A stretch of DNA of 64,000 bases from Euwallacea fornicatus (Eukaryota; Arthropoda; Insecta; Coleoptera; Curculionidae), in NCBI RefSeq assembly GCF_040115645.1, contig NC_089564.1, positions 2,108,001-2,172,000 on the forward strand, given 5' to 3'. Positions 46,511 to 57,415 of this stretch are shown one piece after another. The position numbers and the translations under genes are program-made. The notes below the pieces were generated by a model. It was not told the origin of the DNA, made no database searches, and saw only the letters and a list, made by a program, of their open reading frames with translations. Numbering within the stretch: position 1 is the first letter of the stretch; each line of letters begins with the position of its first letter.

Positions 46511-47146
46511 CAGGGTGAGTCGGGAGGATCGTGCCAAACTTCAGGAGCGTGTTGTACATGAAAAATAAATGTAAAAATACTCAAATGTTGTTATCCGATT
46601 TTCGTTTGTTTACAAGTTATAGTGTAAATAAAATTAAAACATAAAATTTAAAAAATTTATAAATTTCATAAGAAATTCCATAAATTAATACGTTGGATTG
46701 GTCGTGGTGGACCTATTAGTTGGACTCCAAGGTCTCCAGACCTCACACCACTAGACAATTGTTTGTGGGGTTGATTTAAAACTGAAGTGTACAGAGTAAA
46801 AGTGGACACTCAAGATGCACTGCAGCTGCAGCATTAGAAATGCTGCAGCTGCTATTAAAGAAAGACATGAAACAATCAGGAGCGCAACGAATGCTCTTCA
46901 TAGACGAAGCCGAAAATGTTTAGAAGTTAATGGCAATATTTTTGAACATTTACTATGATATCCAAACGTTCATTTATGGAATTTCTTATGAAATTTATAA
47001 TTTTTTTAAATTTTATGTTTTAATTTTATTTACGCTATAACTTGTAAACAAACGAAAATCGGATAACAACATTTGAGTATTTTTACATTTATTTTTCATG
47101 TACAACACGCTCCTGAAGTTTGGCACGATCCTCCCGACTCACCCTG
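46511..47146 (+). mobile_element. Deletion-derivative transposon with 178-bp TIRs keeping only the transposase C-terminus
   Basis: The arms 46511-46688 and about 46970-47146 are almost identical inverted repeats (tip CAGGGTGAGTCGGGAGGATC) between TA dinucleotides (46509-46510, 47147-47148). The 280-bp middle encodes only the last part of an SPDLTPLD-group transposase. Confidence 0.9.
46710..46959 (+). pseudogene. Transposase C-terminal remnant
   Basis: One frame gives RWIGRGGPISWTPRSPDLTP, then LDNCLWG with the third catalytic aspartate, and a TGA. After a frameshift near 46835 another frame gives KERHETIRSATNALHRRSRK and ends CLEVNGNIFEHLL with a stop at 46959, the normal C-terminus. Around the frameshift there is a small inverted repeat (GCAGCTGCAGCATT and AATGCTGCAGCTGC), possibly a local duplication. 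No N-terminal or first/second catalytic site is present. Confidence 0.8.
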
Positions 47147-47188
47147 TATAACGTGAAAAGTCCCCAACGATTGACGAACACTGTTAAG

Positions 47189-47770
47189 GTGTTCCTTCGA
47201 TAAATGAAACACTACAAACACACTTTGTTTTACGTAAAAATGGACTGAATTTAATTTGCACTTATATCAAAATAATGAAAGAGTCTTGGTCTAAGTAGGA
47301 AGAGGGAGAATGCTTAATTGGGCGGGTTACACAATATGATTCTGATCACATTCCGACATCGACGCAGCTTTCACCCGAAAAAGAGAAAAAGAAGAGAGCA
47401 AAAATTACTTCGATTATCCCTTAAGTACTAACCCCGAGGAATTCCAACCAGGGGCGCACCACCACCAAGAACCATTATGGGCTATGGCTACGCCGGGTCC
47501 CATAACTCGCGGCCATCTGGGGAATACCTATACTAGTCGCTTTTCTGGGGATATCGCAGGCCCAACAAATTGACCATCACAGCAACAGTCCCAATCGAGA
47601 AAGCTTCCTTTGAATAGTAGCACATTCCCCAGCCAAAGCGTGCCCTTAGCTTTGGCCTGATGGGCCATGAGGCCTGGCACCCAGATGGTATTCTCCGAAT
47701 AAGTATCGCAGTACATGGGCGTAACTTAAGGGATAAAATGCAAATACGTGATAAACCCAACATTAACAAC
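47189..47770 (+). repeat. Dispersed repeat family with TTAAGTACT core, copy 2
   Basis: It is the partner of 11976-12527 (opposite orientation). It begins TGTTAAGGTGTTCCTTCG and shows the ordered blocks listed there; the core is AAAAAGAGAAAAAGAAGAG (47380) followed by CCCTTAAGTACTAACC (47418). Two short minus-strand frames (47528-47904) cross it and are not conserved in copy 1. The right limit is uncertain. Confidence 0.55.
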
Positions 47771-49439
47771 AATAAAAAATAAAAAGAAACAAAAGCCAGT
47801 AACTTAGAGTCCCTATCAAACACCTTTCTCCAACTTACCCTGCTCAAATTTATATTGAGGCCGATTCGAAGTAAAAGGGAACTGTGCAGACTCTTCACGC
47901 ACATACAAGATAATTAATTTTTTAAAAATACTTAACAGCTTCAACACAAATATTAGTCATTCCTAGACTAATATCGACAGGATAAATCGACGAAAGCATG
48001 CGAAGAAATTGAACAAAACAAAGTACTATAAAATGCTACTTACGAAAAATAAAGCAAATATCACAGTACAAGAATCAAATACCGTTTGCGCAAGCGACAA
48101 GGAAATCAATAAAAATAAGTGATTTTTCATCATCAACTGGTAAGTCAACTATTTTAAAACCCATTAGACCACACAGGCCAGGTCATTACTGCCCTGAAAC
48201 ATTAGCTCCTATCAAAATATAGCACCGGGAAAGGAGCAAGCACAGTATGCACCGCTTAAAAAAATCCCTTTGGTATATAATTTACAACTGAGCCACTGTA
48301 TATAATTCAAAATTATTTTTAAACGTGAATGTACGAAATAAATAATGAACCAGCAGCACACCGGACAACAGTAAAATAAATAGTTAAATATAGTTTCCTT
48401 GCAATCATGCGCGTTGCTTGGGCCGGACCACCCTGTACAATAAACGGGCAAGAGCTTTACTTGAAGGTAAGCCAAAAGTCCAACTTTCTTCTGCATTAAA
48501 TCTGGAATCTGGATGTTTTTAAACTGCCAACTGCCGAGTTTAAAAAGATTAGCAGCTATTGTAAAGATTTCAGTGAACAGCTTTCAAATGTTAATTCATC
48601 ATTATTATAGACCGAAAAGTTACGTAGACTAAAGATCCTACTTTCAGTAATAAAATTAGAGTGGAAACAGTTTGCTTCCAATTAATCTCCAGATAATATT
48701 ATTCAACGAGTCCTAAGTTTAATACAACTTTCAGCCCCTCGCGAAAATGGCGTTTGAGAAGTTTGCATTGAGAAGCACGGCAACTTATGAAGAACTTCAA
48801 CTTCCCGACTACTCATAGTGTGAAAGCTTGGGTCATTAGTTGTGAGAAACATTATAAACTTTTAGTTTTAGACTCTTTTATGTAGTTGCAGCGTACTCTA
48901 CCATTATCAGGTTAAGAACAATGCTAGGAGATATGCAACGTGATTCACGGTCGGTGATGGATTAGACGTTTGCGGAAAACGGGACACATGATCATTCTGA
49001 AAGTATGATATTATTAATCGTTCTTCATCGGCCTTGAATATTTTCAGCAATGCGACGTTGCCGGTATTGTAGAAAAGCAAGAGCAACTTCGATATATTAA
49101 ATAGAACACCCTGTATATTATTTCATTTTTAAGTCCGCTCTTTCGAATTGGCCACTCCTGGCTCAATAATTCCTTTGCCTATCTCTAACTATCTTAGGAA
49201 TATCAATTAATGTCCTTATTCTTGGTTCCAAATACAGCCCGGGAAAGCTTCCATTGCAACGCAACTTCAATTCTCTAAAAGTAGAAAAGGTATCGCAGCT
49301 TTATCTATGAAGGGTCCGTTTGTCGGATAGCTGCAATCCTTTTGTGAACATAATTAATATGTATAATTGTTGCTGTTTGACCCAATCGAGCCGCGAACAG
49401 GACATAAGTTGTAAACTAGCCAGTATAATTTAGGCTAAG
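47771..49439. other. Unassigned interval with isolated transposon tips
   Basis: No gene seen. CCACCCTGTACAATA near 48429 and AACACCCTGTATATTA near 49107 resemble right tips of CAGGG elements; I found no left partners. Confidence 0.45.
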
Positions 49440-49889
49440 TTAGAGGAATCTGAGGGAATAGAGAGTGAGGTACCCTGATGATACGCCCATGGGTATGGTG
49501 CCTGAGTTCATGTGGTTCGCAGCATAACCGGAATTTTCCCAGTTATTATCCTTGGTTGAGCGACGCGTGAAGCAAAAGAAAGTCGAGCCTCTCTCTGTTA
49601 GAACCAGGAAAAAGGGTCGAAGGACAGTCGACGACGGTTCTGACAAAGGACAGCTTACGGTGTCCAAATGAAGCCGGCCACGTGGCAGAGCGGCAACAGG
49701 TTCCTGGTCAGGGTACGACGCTGCTTTATTGCCTCGGGAATTTCTACTTAAGGTATTCTAGAAACTGGGATCGCCCTCTTACAGAGCAAAGAGCGAACAG
49801 TGCAAAGGGCGGAGGTACGGTTTGACTCTGTTAATAAAGGACCAAAACAAAAGCGACCTGAATGTGCGATTGGGAATTTTGGAGCGCGG
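49440..49889. other. GC-richer repeat-like segment, unclassified
   Basis: Base composition is higher in G/C than the surroundings. It contains a tRNA-Ser-like A-box word (CGTGGCAGAGCGG near 49681) and CTACTTAAGGTATTC (near 49746), a weaker version of the TTAAGTACT core. No gene is recognisable. Confidence 0.3.
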
Positions 49890-50040
49890 GCTTGAATTCT
49901 CAAAACTAACGGGGATTTTTTAGTGGGTGGAAACCCCACACAGGCTGGTAGCACGGGCTCCAGTAACGTCTTCCTGACAAGATTTTTAACCCCGGGGTCG
50001 CATACCCCCCTCCCCACCCAAACCCCCAAAAAAAAATCGC
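49890..50040 (+). mobile_element. Probable non-LTR retrotransposon 3' end
   Basis: TTTTTTAGTGGGTGGAAACC followed by CCACACAGG resembles the stem at the 3' end of the 35078-35279 insertion (TTTTAGTGGGT...CCCACATAA), and the segment ends in AAAAAAAAATCG. No duplication of the target could be made out. Confidence 0.4.
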
Positions 50041-50429
50041 CCTCTTTTTGATTCGAGGTGATGAGGCTGCGGAGTGTCGGGAGTGCCGTCAAGGAACGCA
50101 AGTATCCTCTTAGTTCAGTTTTCAAGTCCCATTCATCAATAAAACCCTACCCAATAGAAAGAAAAAGCCTACATATACGGTTGGCTCAAAAAAATAAAGT
50201 TTTCCAGAGGAGGCTTCTCGACACACAAAACAAAGACTTCCCAGTTGATTATAATCCACATGTAGTTAAATAAATTGAATCTCTAGGAACATTTAGTTTA
50301 ATTTTGTTTATCTCCTGCAGGATATCAAATAACTTTTATTCATTTACTTCGTATTGTAACATTCCAGTAAATATCTCGAAAATCTAAACTCGCTGGCAGA
50401 CTGTTTTTTAGAGAATTTAACTCGAGAAG
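50041..50429. other. Unassigned interval
   Basis: No gene or transposon tip recognised. Confidence 0.5.
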
Positions 50430-50700
50430 AATGTTGCATTTGTTAGTTTCAACTAGACGCAGCACGGACTCATTGCAGCTAACAGGTAAACAAGGGCTTT
50501 TCGAAATGTTTAACGGTCACTGGTTTAAGCGTTCGGGTCCCAGACCTGACAGACCTCCCGACCTTGCTCCACTGGATTTTTACTCGTGGAACAGAACAAA
50601 AGAACGAGTTTACACCACACCAGTACATTGTAAAGAGAAATTACGCCTTCGTGCGTTTGATTCAAATGGAATCCAGCGGACAAATCAGTCTGTAATTGTG
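50430..50700 (+). pseudogene. Degenerate SPDLTPLD-group transposase fragment
   Basis: A single frame reads HWFKRSGPRPDRPPDLAPLD, then FYSWNRTKERVYTTPV. This aligns with the family block RWIGRRGPIEWPARSPDLTP plus LDFFLWGHLK and VYTTPV. Only the third catalytic aspartate region remains. Upstream and downstream parts are not recognisable. Confidence 0.6.
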
Positions 50701-50729
50701 GTCATTTTGAAGTGCGGTTTTATGCTGCT

Positions 50730-51619
50730 TTGAAGCCATAAAAACGCACAAACGAATATGCACAATTATTTGAACAAATGAATTGTTTTCAACCATCATG
50801 ACGTTCCACGGGCACTTTTGGCAAAAATGCCAAAATAATGCAATGTTTAGAGGCAATACACAAAACAGCATTTATTTGTGAAATATGACGGTTTAGTTAT
50901 ATGAACATGATACATCGTTTTAGGCAAAATTTAATTATCTTTCGGCGCTTTGCTAATACACAGGATGTTCTACGAAAAAAAAAACATATATTTCCCTCAG
51001 GTTTAGGGTCTAATCGTTAAAATATTAAATCTAATTCACCCTCTACAAGGGAGTGTCACTTTTCCTACATGGAGCAAAGTCGAGGGCCCTCCCCAAACAA
51101 TTTCCAAAATTTCAACTTTTTGCGAAATCAAATAACGTTGCCACAGAGATTTTATTAAAGCCCTATTTTGGGCAAACCAAGGGGAACATTGATTAATACT
51201 TCGATATAGAAATTGTTACGCAAGATGGTTCAAAGGGAAGTAGCGAATCTAAAAATGAAACATACGGTACTTGCTACCCTTTTACATAAGCGGCAATGCA
51301 GCATGTTTGAAAATATATTGCGTGACAGAAGATAGAACACCCCGTAAAAATGGTTTTATTTAAATAATTTTTGATATGTATGTATGTACGTGGAAACACA
51401 ACACACAGTTAAATTTTCAGTCATGTTTATCAATATATTTACGAGTTAACAGGAATTTCAGATTTATTTTTTACCATAAAAATTGCGGTAAAATATCAAC
51501 AAAATGACTGCAAAATATAATTTATTGTTGTAGAGTACGCTTAGAAAGTGGTTTTAGATCAATTAAATATGCCTAGATGCAAAATGCAGCTAAAATTTTC
51601 ATCAATGAACGAGTTAGAG
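50730..51619. other. Unassigned interval
   Basis: ACACAGGATGTTCTACG near 50960 and GAACACCCCGTAAAAATGG near 51332 may be decayed transposon tips. No gene. Confidence 0.45.
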
Positions 51620-52550
51620 GGAGGTTGACTGATGGGTCCGCGAGAGGCTGATTGGTCATCTAGGGGAATCGCCACTAGATTGAACCGTAGTTTAAACACT
51701 ATAGTGAGACATTGTCCGACATGGTTCCAAGAAGAGCAAACAGACTGAAGGAAAGGTACTGGACGATCCCGCGGAACCACAGAACGACAAAATCGCCTCT
51801 TTCCAATTATGGCCCTAAAAGACAAGTTTGTCTCGTCGAAGACGCTGGCGGATCAGTGGTTTGCCGAGTATGGAAGCCCCATTGGGATTCGAAAAATTTA
51901 TCGCCGGATAAGAAGTTTTGGACTGATTTCCTATCATCCCCATCTTGTGTTACCCCTCACCTTAAATCATCGTCAAAATCGATTGTAGTAGTGCAGAGGA
52001 CGGATACATTGGAATCTGGAATGGGATAATATCGTGTTTAGTGACGAATCCAGATTCCGTTTGGATATGTATGATGGTCGGACATGAGTAAGAGGAAGAC
52101 GGAGTGAAAGACGGGATCCTCGGTTTGCAATACAAAGGCACGTCCAACAGACTGTTGGAGTAACGGTTTGGGACGCTATTGCATATGGTAGCAGGCCACC
52201 TTCACTTTTCATTGGAGGCAGTATAACAGCCCAATGACGCATCCATGAACGTCTGGAACCTCAGCTCGAGCATTATCTGGAAACTCTTGTTAATCCAGCA
52301 AGACAGTGCTCGACCACATGTGGCTAGATTCACTATGGATTCTTTCAACGCAATGCACTTTGGCCACCTCGTCTTTTAGACTTTTTTGAACATGTATGAG
52401 ATATTGTAGGTAGAAAGACGCATGCTGTAATCCACAAACCCTGGCAGCACTATATCATGCTCTCCAATTAGCCTGCAATGAGACCCCCAAAAGGTCACCA
52501 ATCACCTCGTTAAATCCACGTCTGCACGTGTACAGGAACGTATGACACAC
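51620..52550 (+). pseudogene. Tc1-like transposase pseudogene, third and oldest relative
   Basis: Across several frames one reads READWSSRGIATRLNR (helix-turn-helix), IYRRIRSFGLISYHP (compare MYRRIRSFGLNSYRP in the 16546 element), NIVFSDESRF with the first D, VTVWDAIAYGSRPPS, QQDSARPHVARF with the second D, and FFEHV around the E. Stops and frameshifts are numerous (for example in DGRT-stop-VRRRRSER). It belongs to the same subgroup as the 1418-bp elements but is much more diverged. Terminal repeats were not recognised, although TTACAGGGTGCTCTC lies downstream near 52652. Confidence 0.75.
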
Positions 52551-52679
52551 CGCGCAGGACGGACAAATAATTTTTTTCTTTTTAACATTTAAATTTGTTA
52601 AATTTTTTTGCGAAACACGCGCACCAAAAATTACTTAAATAACGCCGCTTTTACAGGGTGCTCTCTTTTCTATGTCACA

Positions 52680-53869
52680 TAGTATAATTCAGGTGGACAA
52701 AGTGAGATCGACGTTTACAAATTTTCGGAAAAACTCCGTGTCCCGTAAATATGGAATTTCCCATCGACCGCGAATCACCCTGTATATCTCGCGTATGATA
52801 CGTAAAGTGATAATTGTTTAATTCTCGTAGCAGCCAAAATTGAAAAGTGGCTTTTACTCAAGCACCCTCTGACATGCAATTTCTAAAGTTTAGTGGACAA
52901 ATTTCACAACATCTCTTGCATTGCAGCAGAAATAAACCGGCGTTCAACTAAATCCGACGTTTTTGTACGTCGTGAAAAGTTTCGAAATCTAAAGTTCTCC
53001 CCCATTGTTGTTGGCGTTGCAAATGGTTTTTGCAACTGGGTCGTTTTTCACTGTTTCCGCACATGACAGACAAACAACCTTTCGAGATTAGCTCAGTGCA
53101 ACCACATATTTTAAGGATTCAGCTCCCGACAGTTGTGCGTTTATTTTCGACGGCACGTAGAGCATAAATTTAGAGTATCCGCCATTTTTCTTTCCGTTCG
53201 CAAGCTTTAAAGTGCATATTGCAAGCATGTAACTGAACCATAGAAAATATCGAGTGATGAGGAGACGCATCCGCCCATCTGGCCACAGAATCGGTATCAT
53301 TAAAAAGAGGGCAATCCTGATGACGAAACCGACCACCTATTAAGAATATACTAAGTCCTGAAAGACAGGTAATGCGATAGAGCTGCCTGAGGAGCGCCAA
53401 CAAGCACGAAAACCGTAATGGCCTGATAGGATTACATATGGTTGTTCCAACCGGTCAATTCCGGAACGGCTCAGGATTTCGTCCGATCAAACGAGTTCTT
53501 AATACGTTCCGAGACGGTTCCTAGGTGCGTTGAAATAAGTTTCTTGTCCAGTAAGATGTCGACCAGTTGACGATACTAGTGTGTACTCGCAATCTCCTCG
53601 CATAAACATTGGGATTTATATCGTTTCTCTCAAATACAAATTTGAATTGAACATTGAATGAAATGAAAATTAAGCTTTTCAACAAAATGAGGTTAATTTC
53701 TTTAGGGTGCTCCAGACACCCACAACTGATCAGATCAACAGCTAAATTTACTCATTCGAGTATAATGCTCTATTATGGCTCTATTTCTATCAACAATTTT
53801 TTTGCAGTTTTCATTTAAACGTTTTGATAGAGTCCATAAATTTACGTCTATTTGATACGTTATGAACAC
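52680..53869. other. Unassigned interval
   Basis: ATCACCCTGTATATC near 52775 is an isolated transposon tip. The two overlapping minus-strand frames at 53088-53403 resemble nothing known to me. Confidence 0.45.
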
Positions 53870-53879
53870 ATGTAGTATG

Positions 53880-55605
53880 TCACATAGAATGTAGCGCTTT
53901 TAAAAATTATTGCAACACGTTCGTAACTTTCATAAACCTGATATTTTTTTAAAATACTTAATCACGTATAATTTTATTTAAAAAAAATTCAATACATCGC
54001 TTTCGATGTTCGCATTTTTCACCCCTGTCGAGCTGCCCCTACTAATTTTTTATTTTCAAGCGGAAAGGTGTCCATTCTAGTATATCAAATGAAAGTTGAG
54101 TCAATAAGGGACACAGCGGTATATTCAGAATTAAAATTGGGCGTAAAGTTTTCTTAAAAAATAAAATTATTAGATACGAAATAAAGTAACTCACTACTAC
54201 ATCAAACAAAATTATAATTCCTACAATAAATGGTCAAATTTGACTCCGGTAGAAATCTGGCAATGACTCAGTGGGTCCTCGAACCCACCTAGGCACTTAT
54301 CCAGTGTTGCTGCTTTTTATTCCATTTCTGTTTGAATTTTAAGATGTAAAACATTTAAAGTTTGTGATCTATTTTTATAAAGAGAACTTTTCAAGTGACC
54401 TCACATAAAAAAATCGAGTTGCGTAATATCTGGAGGCCGTGGGGGCCGTTCCATTGCGCTTCTTACACCGATCCATCTCCTAGATAAAATCTCATCAAGA
54501 TATTCTCACACAGCTGAAGCATAATAAGGTGGTGCACCATCTTTTTGGAACCAGATATTATTAGCTACTCGGTCCTCATTGTCATCAGGAAAAATTGTGG
54601 TAATCGACGGAACTATTTCATTTTGAAATAAATGCACGTAAGATGCGTTGCTCAAGTTCCGATCTGTGAAAGATTGCCCAATTAACCGGTGCCCGATTAT
54701 ACCCATCCATGTATTGAGCTTCTGCGGATGTTGTGTATGCAGAGTCTGCATTCGATTAGGATTGTCTACAGAACAGTAGCGACAATTATTTCGATGGATA
54801 AATGTAAGTAAAACATTGCTTCATTCGAAAATAAAATTAAAAAAAAAAACTTATTATCCTGAATGCCTTTTTCATGCATAAATTCCGAAAGTTCCATCCT
54901 ACGATCAAAATCTTCAGATATCAACTCTGGGGTAAGGGAAATGTCGTATGAATGAGATTTTTCTAGTTTTAAAAAATTACTTGGTGATTTTGCAGATACA
55001 TTAAGTTTATCGGTAAATTTACTGCTAGACTGCATGCGAATTTCATCGATAGATAAGAGTGCCTAGTGCTTTATCCCAGTTCAAGTTACTCTGGAAGGTT
55101 TTCCACATTTTAGAGCAGCTTTTACACTTCCAATTTGTTGTTGAATTTTTTTTATTGATACTACACTTCCAGCTATAGGGCGGGCTAGATACTTCTCATA
55201 AAATATGAGACACACCTCTTCGTAAATTCTTTTGCTATCTCCATCACAGCAAAGATTAAAACTTTTAACCTTTTTAGGATATGGACTTTGTTTTATTTTT
55301 TTTTTGAGAAACTGCAGATCCAGTTTTAGTTCTGAGCATATCATTGGATCTTTCATTGAACTACCTTTCATTTTATATAGGAAAATGGGTGCCCTTCATT
55401 TTCAAAATAAAAAATTAGTAGAGGTAGCTGAGTAGGGGCGACATATTGGCACATCGAAAATAATGCATTTAGCGCCTTTTTTTTAAACAATAAAAGTATA
55501 CGTATTTGAGAATTTTTCATTAATATTGCGTTTATGAAAGTTATAAACGTGTTGCCAAACTTTTTACAAGCATTGTATAATATTGCGCTGTGTTACCTTA
55601 TGAAG
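53880..55605 (-). mobile_element. Long-TIR transposon (SPDLTPLD group), degenerate
   Basis: About 53880-54085 and the reverse complement of about 55370-55605 align over about 200 bp (landmarks CAACACGTTYRTAACTTTCA, CCCCTACT, CTACTAATTTTTTATTTT, GGGCACCCATT/AGGTGTCCATT). The arms are diverged, and tips and target site are not resolved. It encloses a minus-strand transposase relic that spans nearly the whole interior. Confidence 0.7.
54400..55371 (-). pseudogene. Transposase pseudogene of the 53880-55605 element
   Basis: From ATG 55371 the first frame (to 55081) has a helix-turn-helix region ending SVKAALKCGKPSRVT, the usual GRPSKVT-type linker. The middle part (55035 downward) gives NNCRYCSVDNPNRM and HTQHPQKLNTWMGIIGHRLI in changing frames, and IWFQKDGAPPYYASAV with the second catalytic aspartate at 54540. 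Then WIGVRSAMERPPRPPDITQL and DFF follow, with the third. There are several frameshifts and an in-frame stop after ASAV. It keeps the domain order of a full transposase, but not its frame. Confidence 0.7.
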
Positions 55606-55993
55606 TGGGCATATTAAAATAAAGTTTCCAGAAGGGTGCTCGGATACTAATGGGAGATCATTATTCATGGTGAAAATAATCAAATATTCATGTAGTAACG
55701 GATGTCCGGGAATAACGTGCATTTATTTTGAGGTGCAGTTTCTAAAGATTAAACAAGAAACTGCCGACTGCAAATTAAAGCATTACATCAACAAAGTACT
55801 GTTAACTCTAACATTAAGTTAGTTTCTATAAAACACACATTATCGTAATACTAAAGCCCTATTTCGACGTTTCTCTGAAAACGCACTTGCAGTTGCAAAC
55901 AACAGTACTATGTTAATAACAGAAGCCTAAGAAAAACTTATTTCAGTGTCCACTTAGGGACAGGGCTGGTGTCAGTTAACAATTGACTCGAAA
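55606..55993. other. Unassigned interval
   Basis: No gene or repeat recognised between the long-TIR transposon and the second Tc1 copy. Confidence 0.5.
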
Positions 55994-55995
55994 TA

Positions 55996-57413
55996 CACTG
56001 ACTTTCAAAAAAACCGCAACATCAAGAAGATAGCATCGTATGTATTTGAAATTTTGGTATGATTTTAGACTTGTAAAGAGAAAAAAATGATAAAAATTTC
56101 AAGTTCGCATTTTAATGCGATATGAAGTTTTTCTTTACTTTTTTATCTGTGACGATCGTTCTTTTTGCAAATTTTTTTACTGGCGGATAGCGATAAAAGT
56201 ATCATTGTTAGTACCATATGGAATGTGTGGTAGTGCAAAATGCCTCGTGTACGTCAAAATGCAGTTTATCGGCAGTTAACTCCCTTTGAAAGGGGAAGAA
56301 TTGTTGGTATGCACGAGGCAGGTATACCTTTCCGCGAAATTGCACGTAGATTGGATCGAAACGCATCAACAGTGCTAAGAGCTTGAAGAGATTGGTCTAA
56401 CGAAGGGTCAGTAAATCGTCATCGTGGTAGTGGCCGTCCAAGAATGACGAACCGACGCGAAGACCGGCGACTTCGTCGTTCAGCGATAGGCACCCCGTTT
56501 CAAACAATTCCTTCTCTTGGGTAGCCACCCTAAATCGTAGGGACTCCCTTAGCACGATGTATCGCAGAATTCGAAGTTTTGGACTAAATTCATATCGCCC
56601 TATGGGTCGGCTTCCATTATCACGCAACCACAGGGTGGCCCGACTGGAGTGGTGTCGTCTGAGAGTGCAATGGGTGGATGAGTGGAGAAGAATCGTGTTC
56701 AGTGATGAGAACCGATTTTGTTTATGGCGATCTGATGGACGGTTACGTGTTAGACGACGCAGAGGGGAGCGATCAAATTTGGACTTTTTGGAAAGGCGTC
56801 ATTCTGTTTTAACACCAGGTGTCATGGTTTGGGATGCCATCCAGTATGGTAGTCGGTTTCCTCTTGTTTTCATTTATGATAGATTAAATGCTCAGAGGTA
56901 CATTAATAGTGTCTTAAAACCGGTTCTTGTACCATACATGCACGACCATCCTGGAAGCACATTTCAACAGGATAATGCGCGACCACATGTAGCCAACGAT
57001 ACTTTGACGTACTTGGAAGCTGAAAATTTGGATACTTTGCCTTGGCCAGCTCGGTCTCCAGATTTGTCCCCAAAAGAGAATGTATGGGATATAATGGGTC
57101 GGAGACTTCAACGTTTAGCTCGCCCTCCAGAGACCATAGATGAACTCCGCGAGCAGATGCAGATTGCCTGGGATACAACACCGCAGGAAGATATTGACAA
57201 TTTAATTTTAAGCATGCCACATCGCTTACAGGAATGTATTAATTTATGAGGAGATACCACCCATTATTAAATTATTATTAAATTTTCTCACTTATTCACG
57301 ATAATTTTCTTTTGATATTTTGATCGTTTTTGTCTATTACCTGACGTAATGCCAGAATTTCAAACGTGTACGATGCGTTCTTCTTGGTGTTGCGGTTTTT
57401 TTGAAAGTCAGTG
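55996..57413 (+). mobile_element. Complete Tc1-like element, copy 2 (1418 bp)
   Basis: Ends CACTGACTTTCAAAAAAACC and its reverse complement lie between TA dinucleotides (55994-55995 and 57414-57415). The length is identical to copy 1, and the flanking DNA is different on both sides, so it arrived by transposition and not by local duplication. The ends of copy 2 match each other better than those of copy 1. Confidence 0.9.
56240..57249 (+). pseudogene. Tc1 transposase pseudogene, copy 2
   Basis: It starts at ATG 56240 and carries the same two lesions as copy 1: TGA at 56384, and TAG at 56522 with the same frameshift. The catalytic half is open to 57249. The first and second D are intact (VFSDENRF, FQQDNARPH). 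The third region reads SPDLSPKENVWD where copy 1 has SPIEHIWD, so the catalytic E remains but its neighbours I and H are replaced. Other differences from copy 1 are VWDAIQYGSRF for VWSVIQYGSRS, and Q-M-Q for Q-V-Q near the end. Confidence 0.9.
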
Positions 57414-57415
57414 TA

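Noticed and set aside
49670..49745. tRNA-Ser-like A-box word (GTGGCAGAGCGG), possible tRNA or SINE
   Set aside because: No B box or cloverleaf could be formed nearby.
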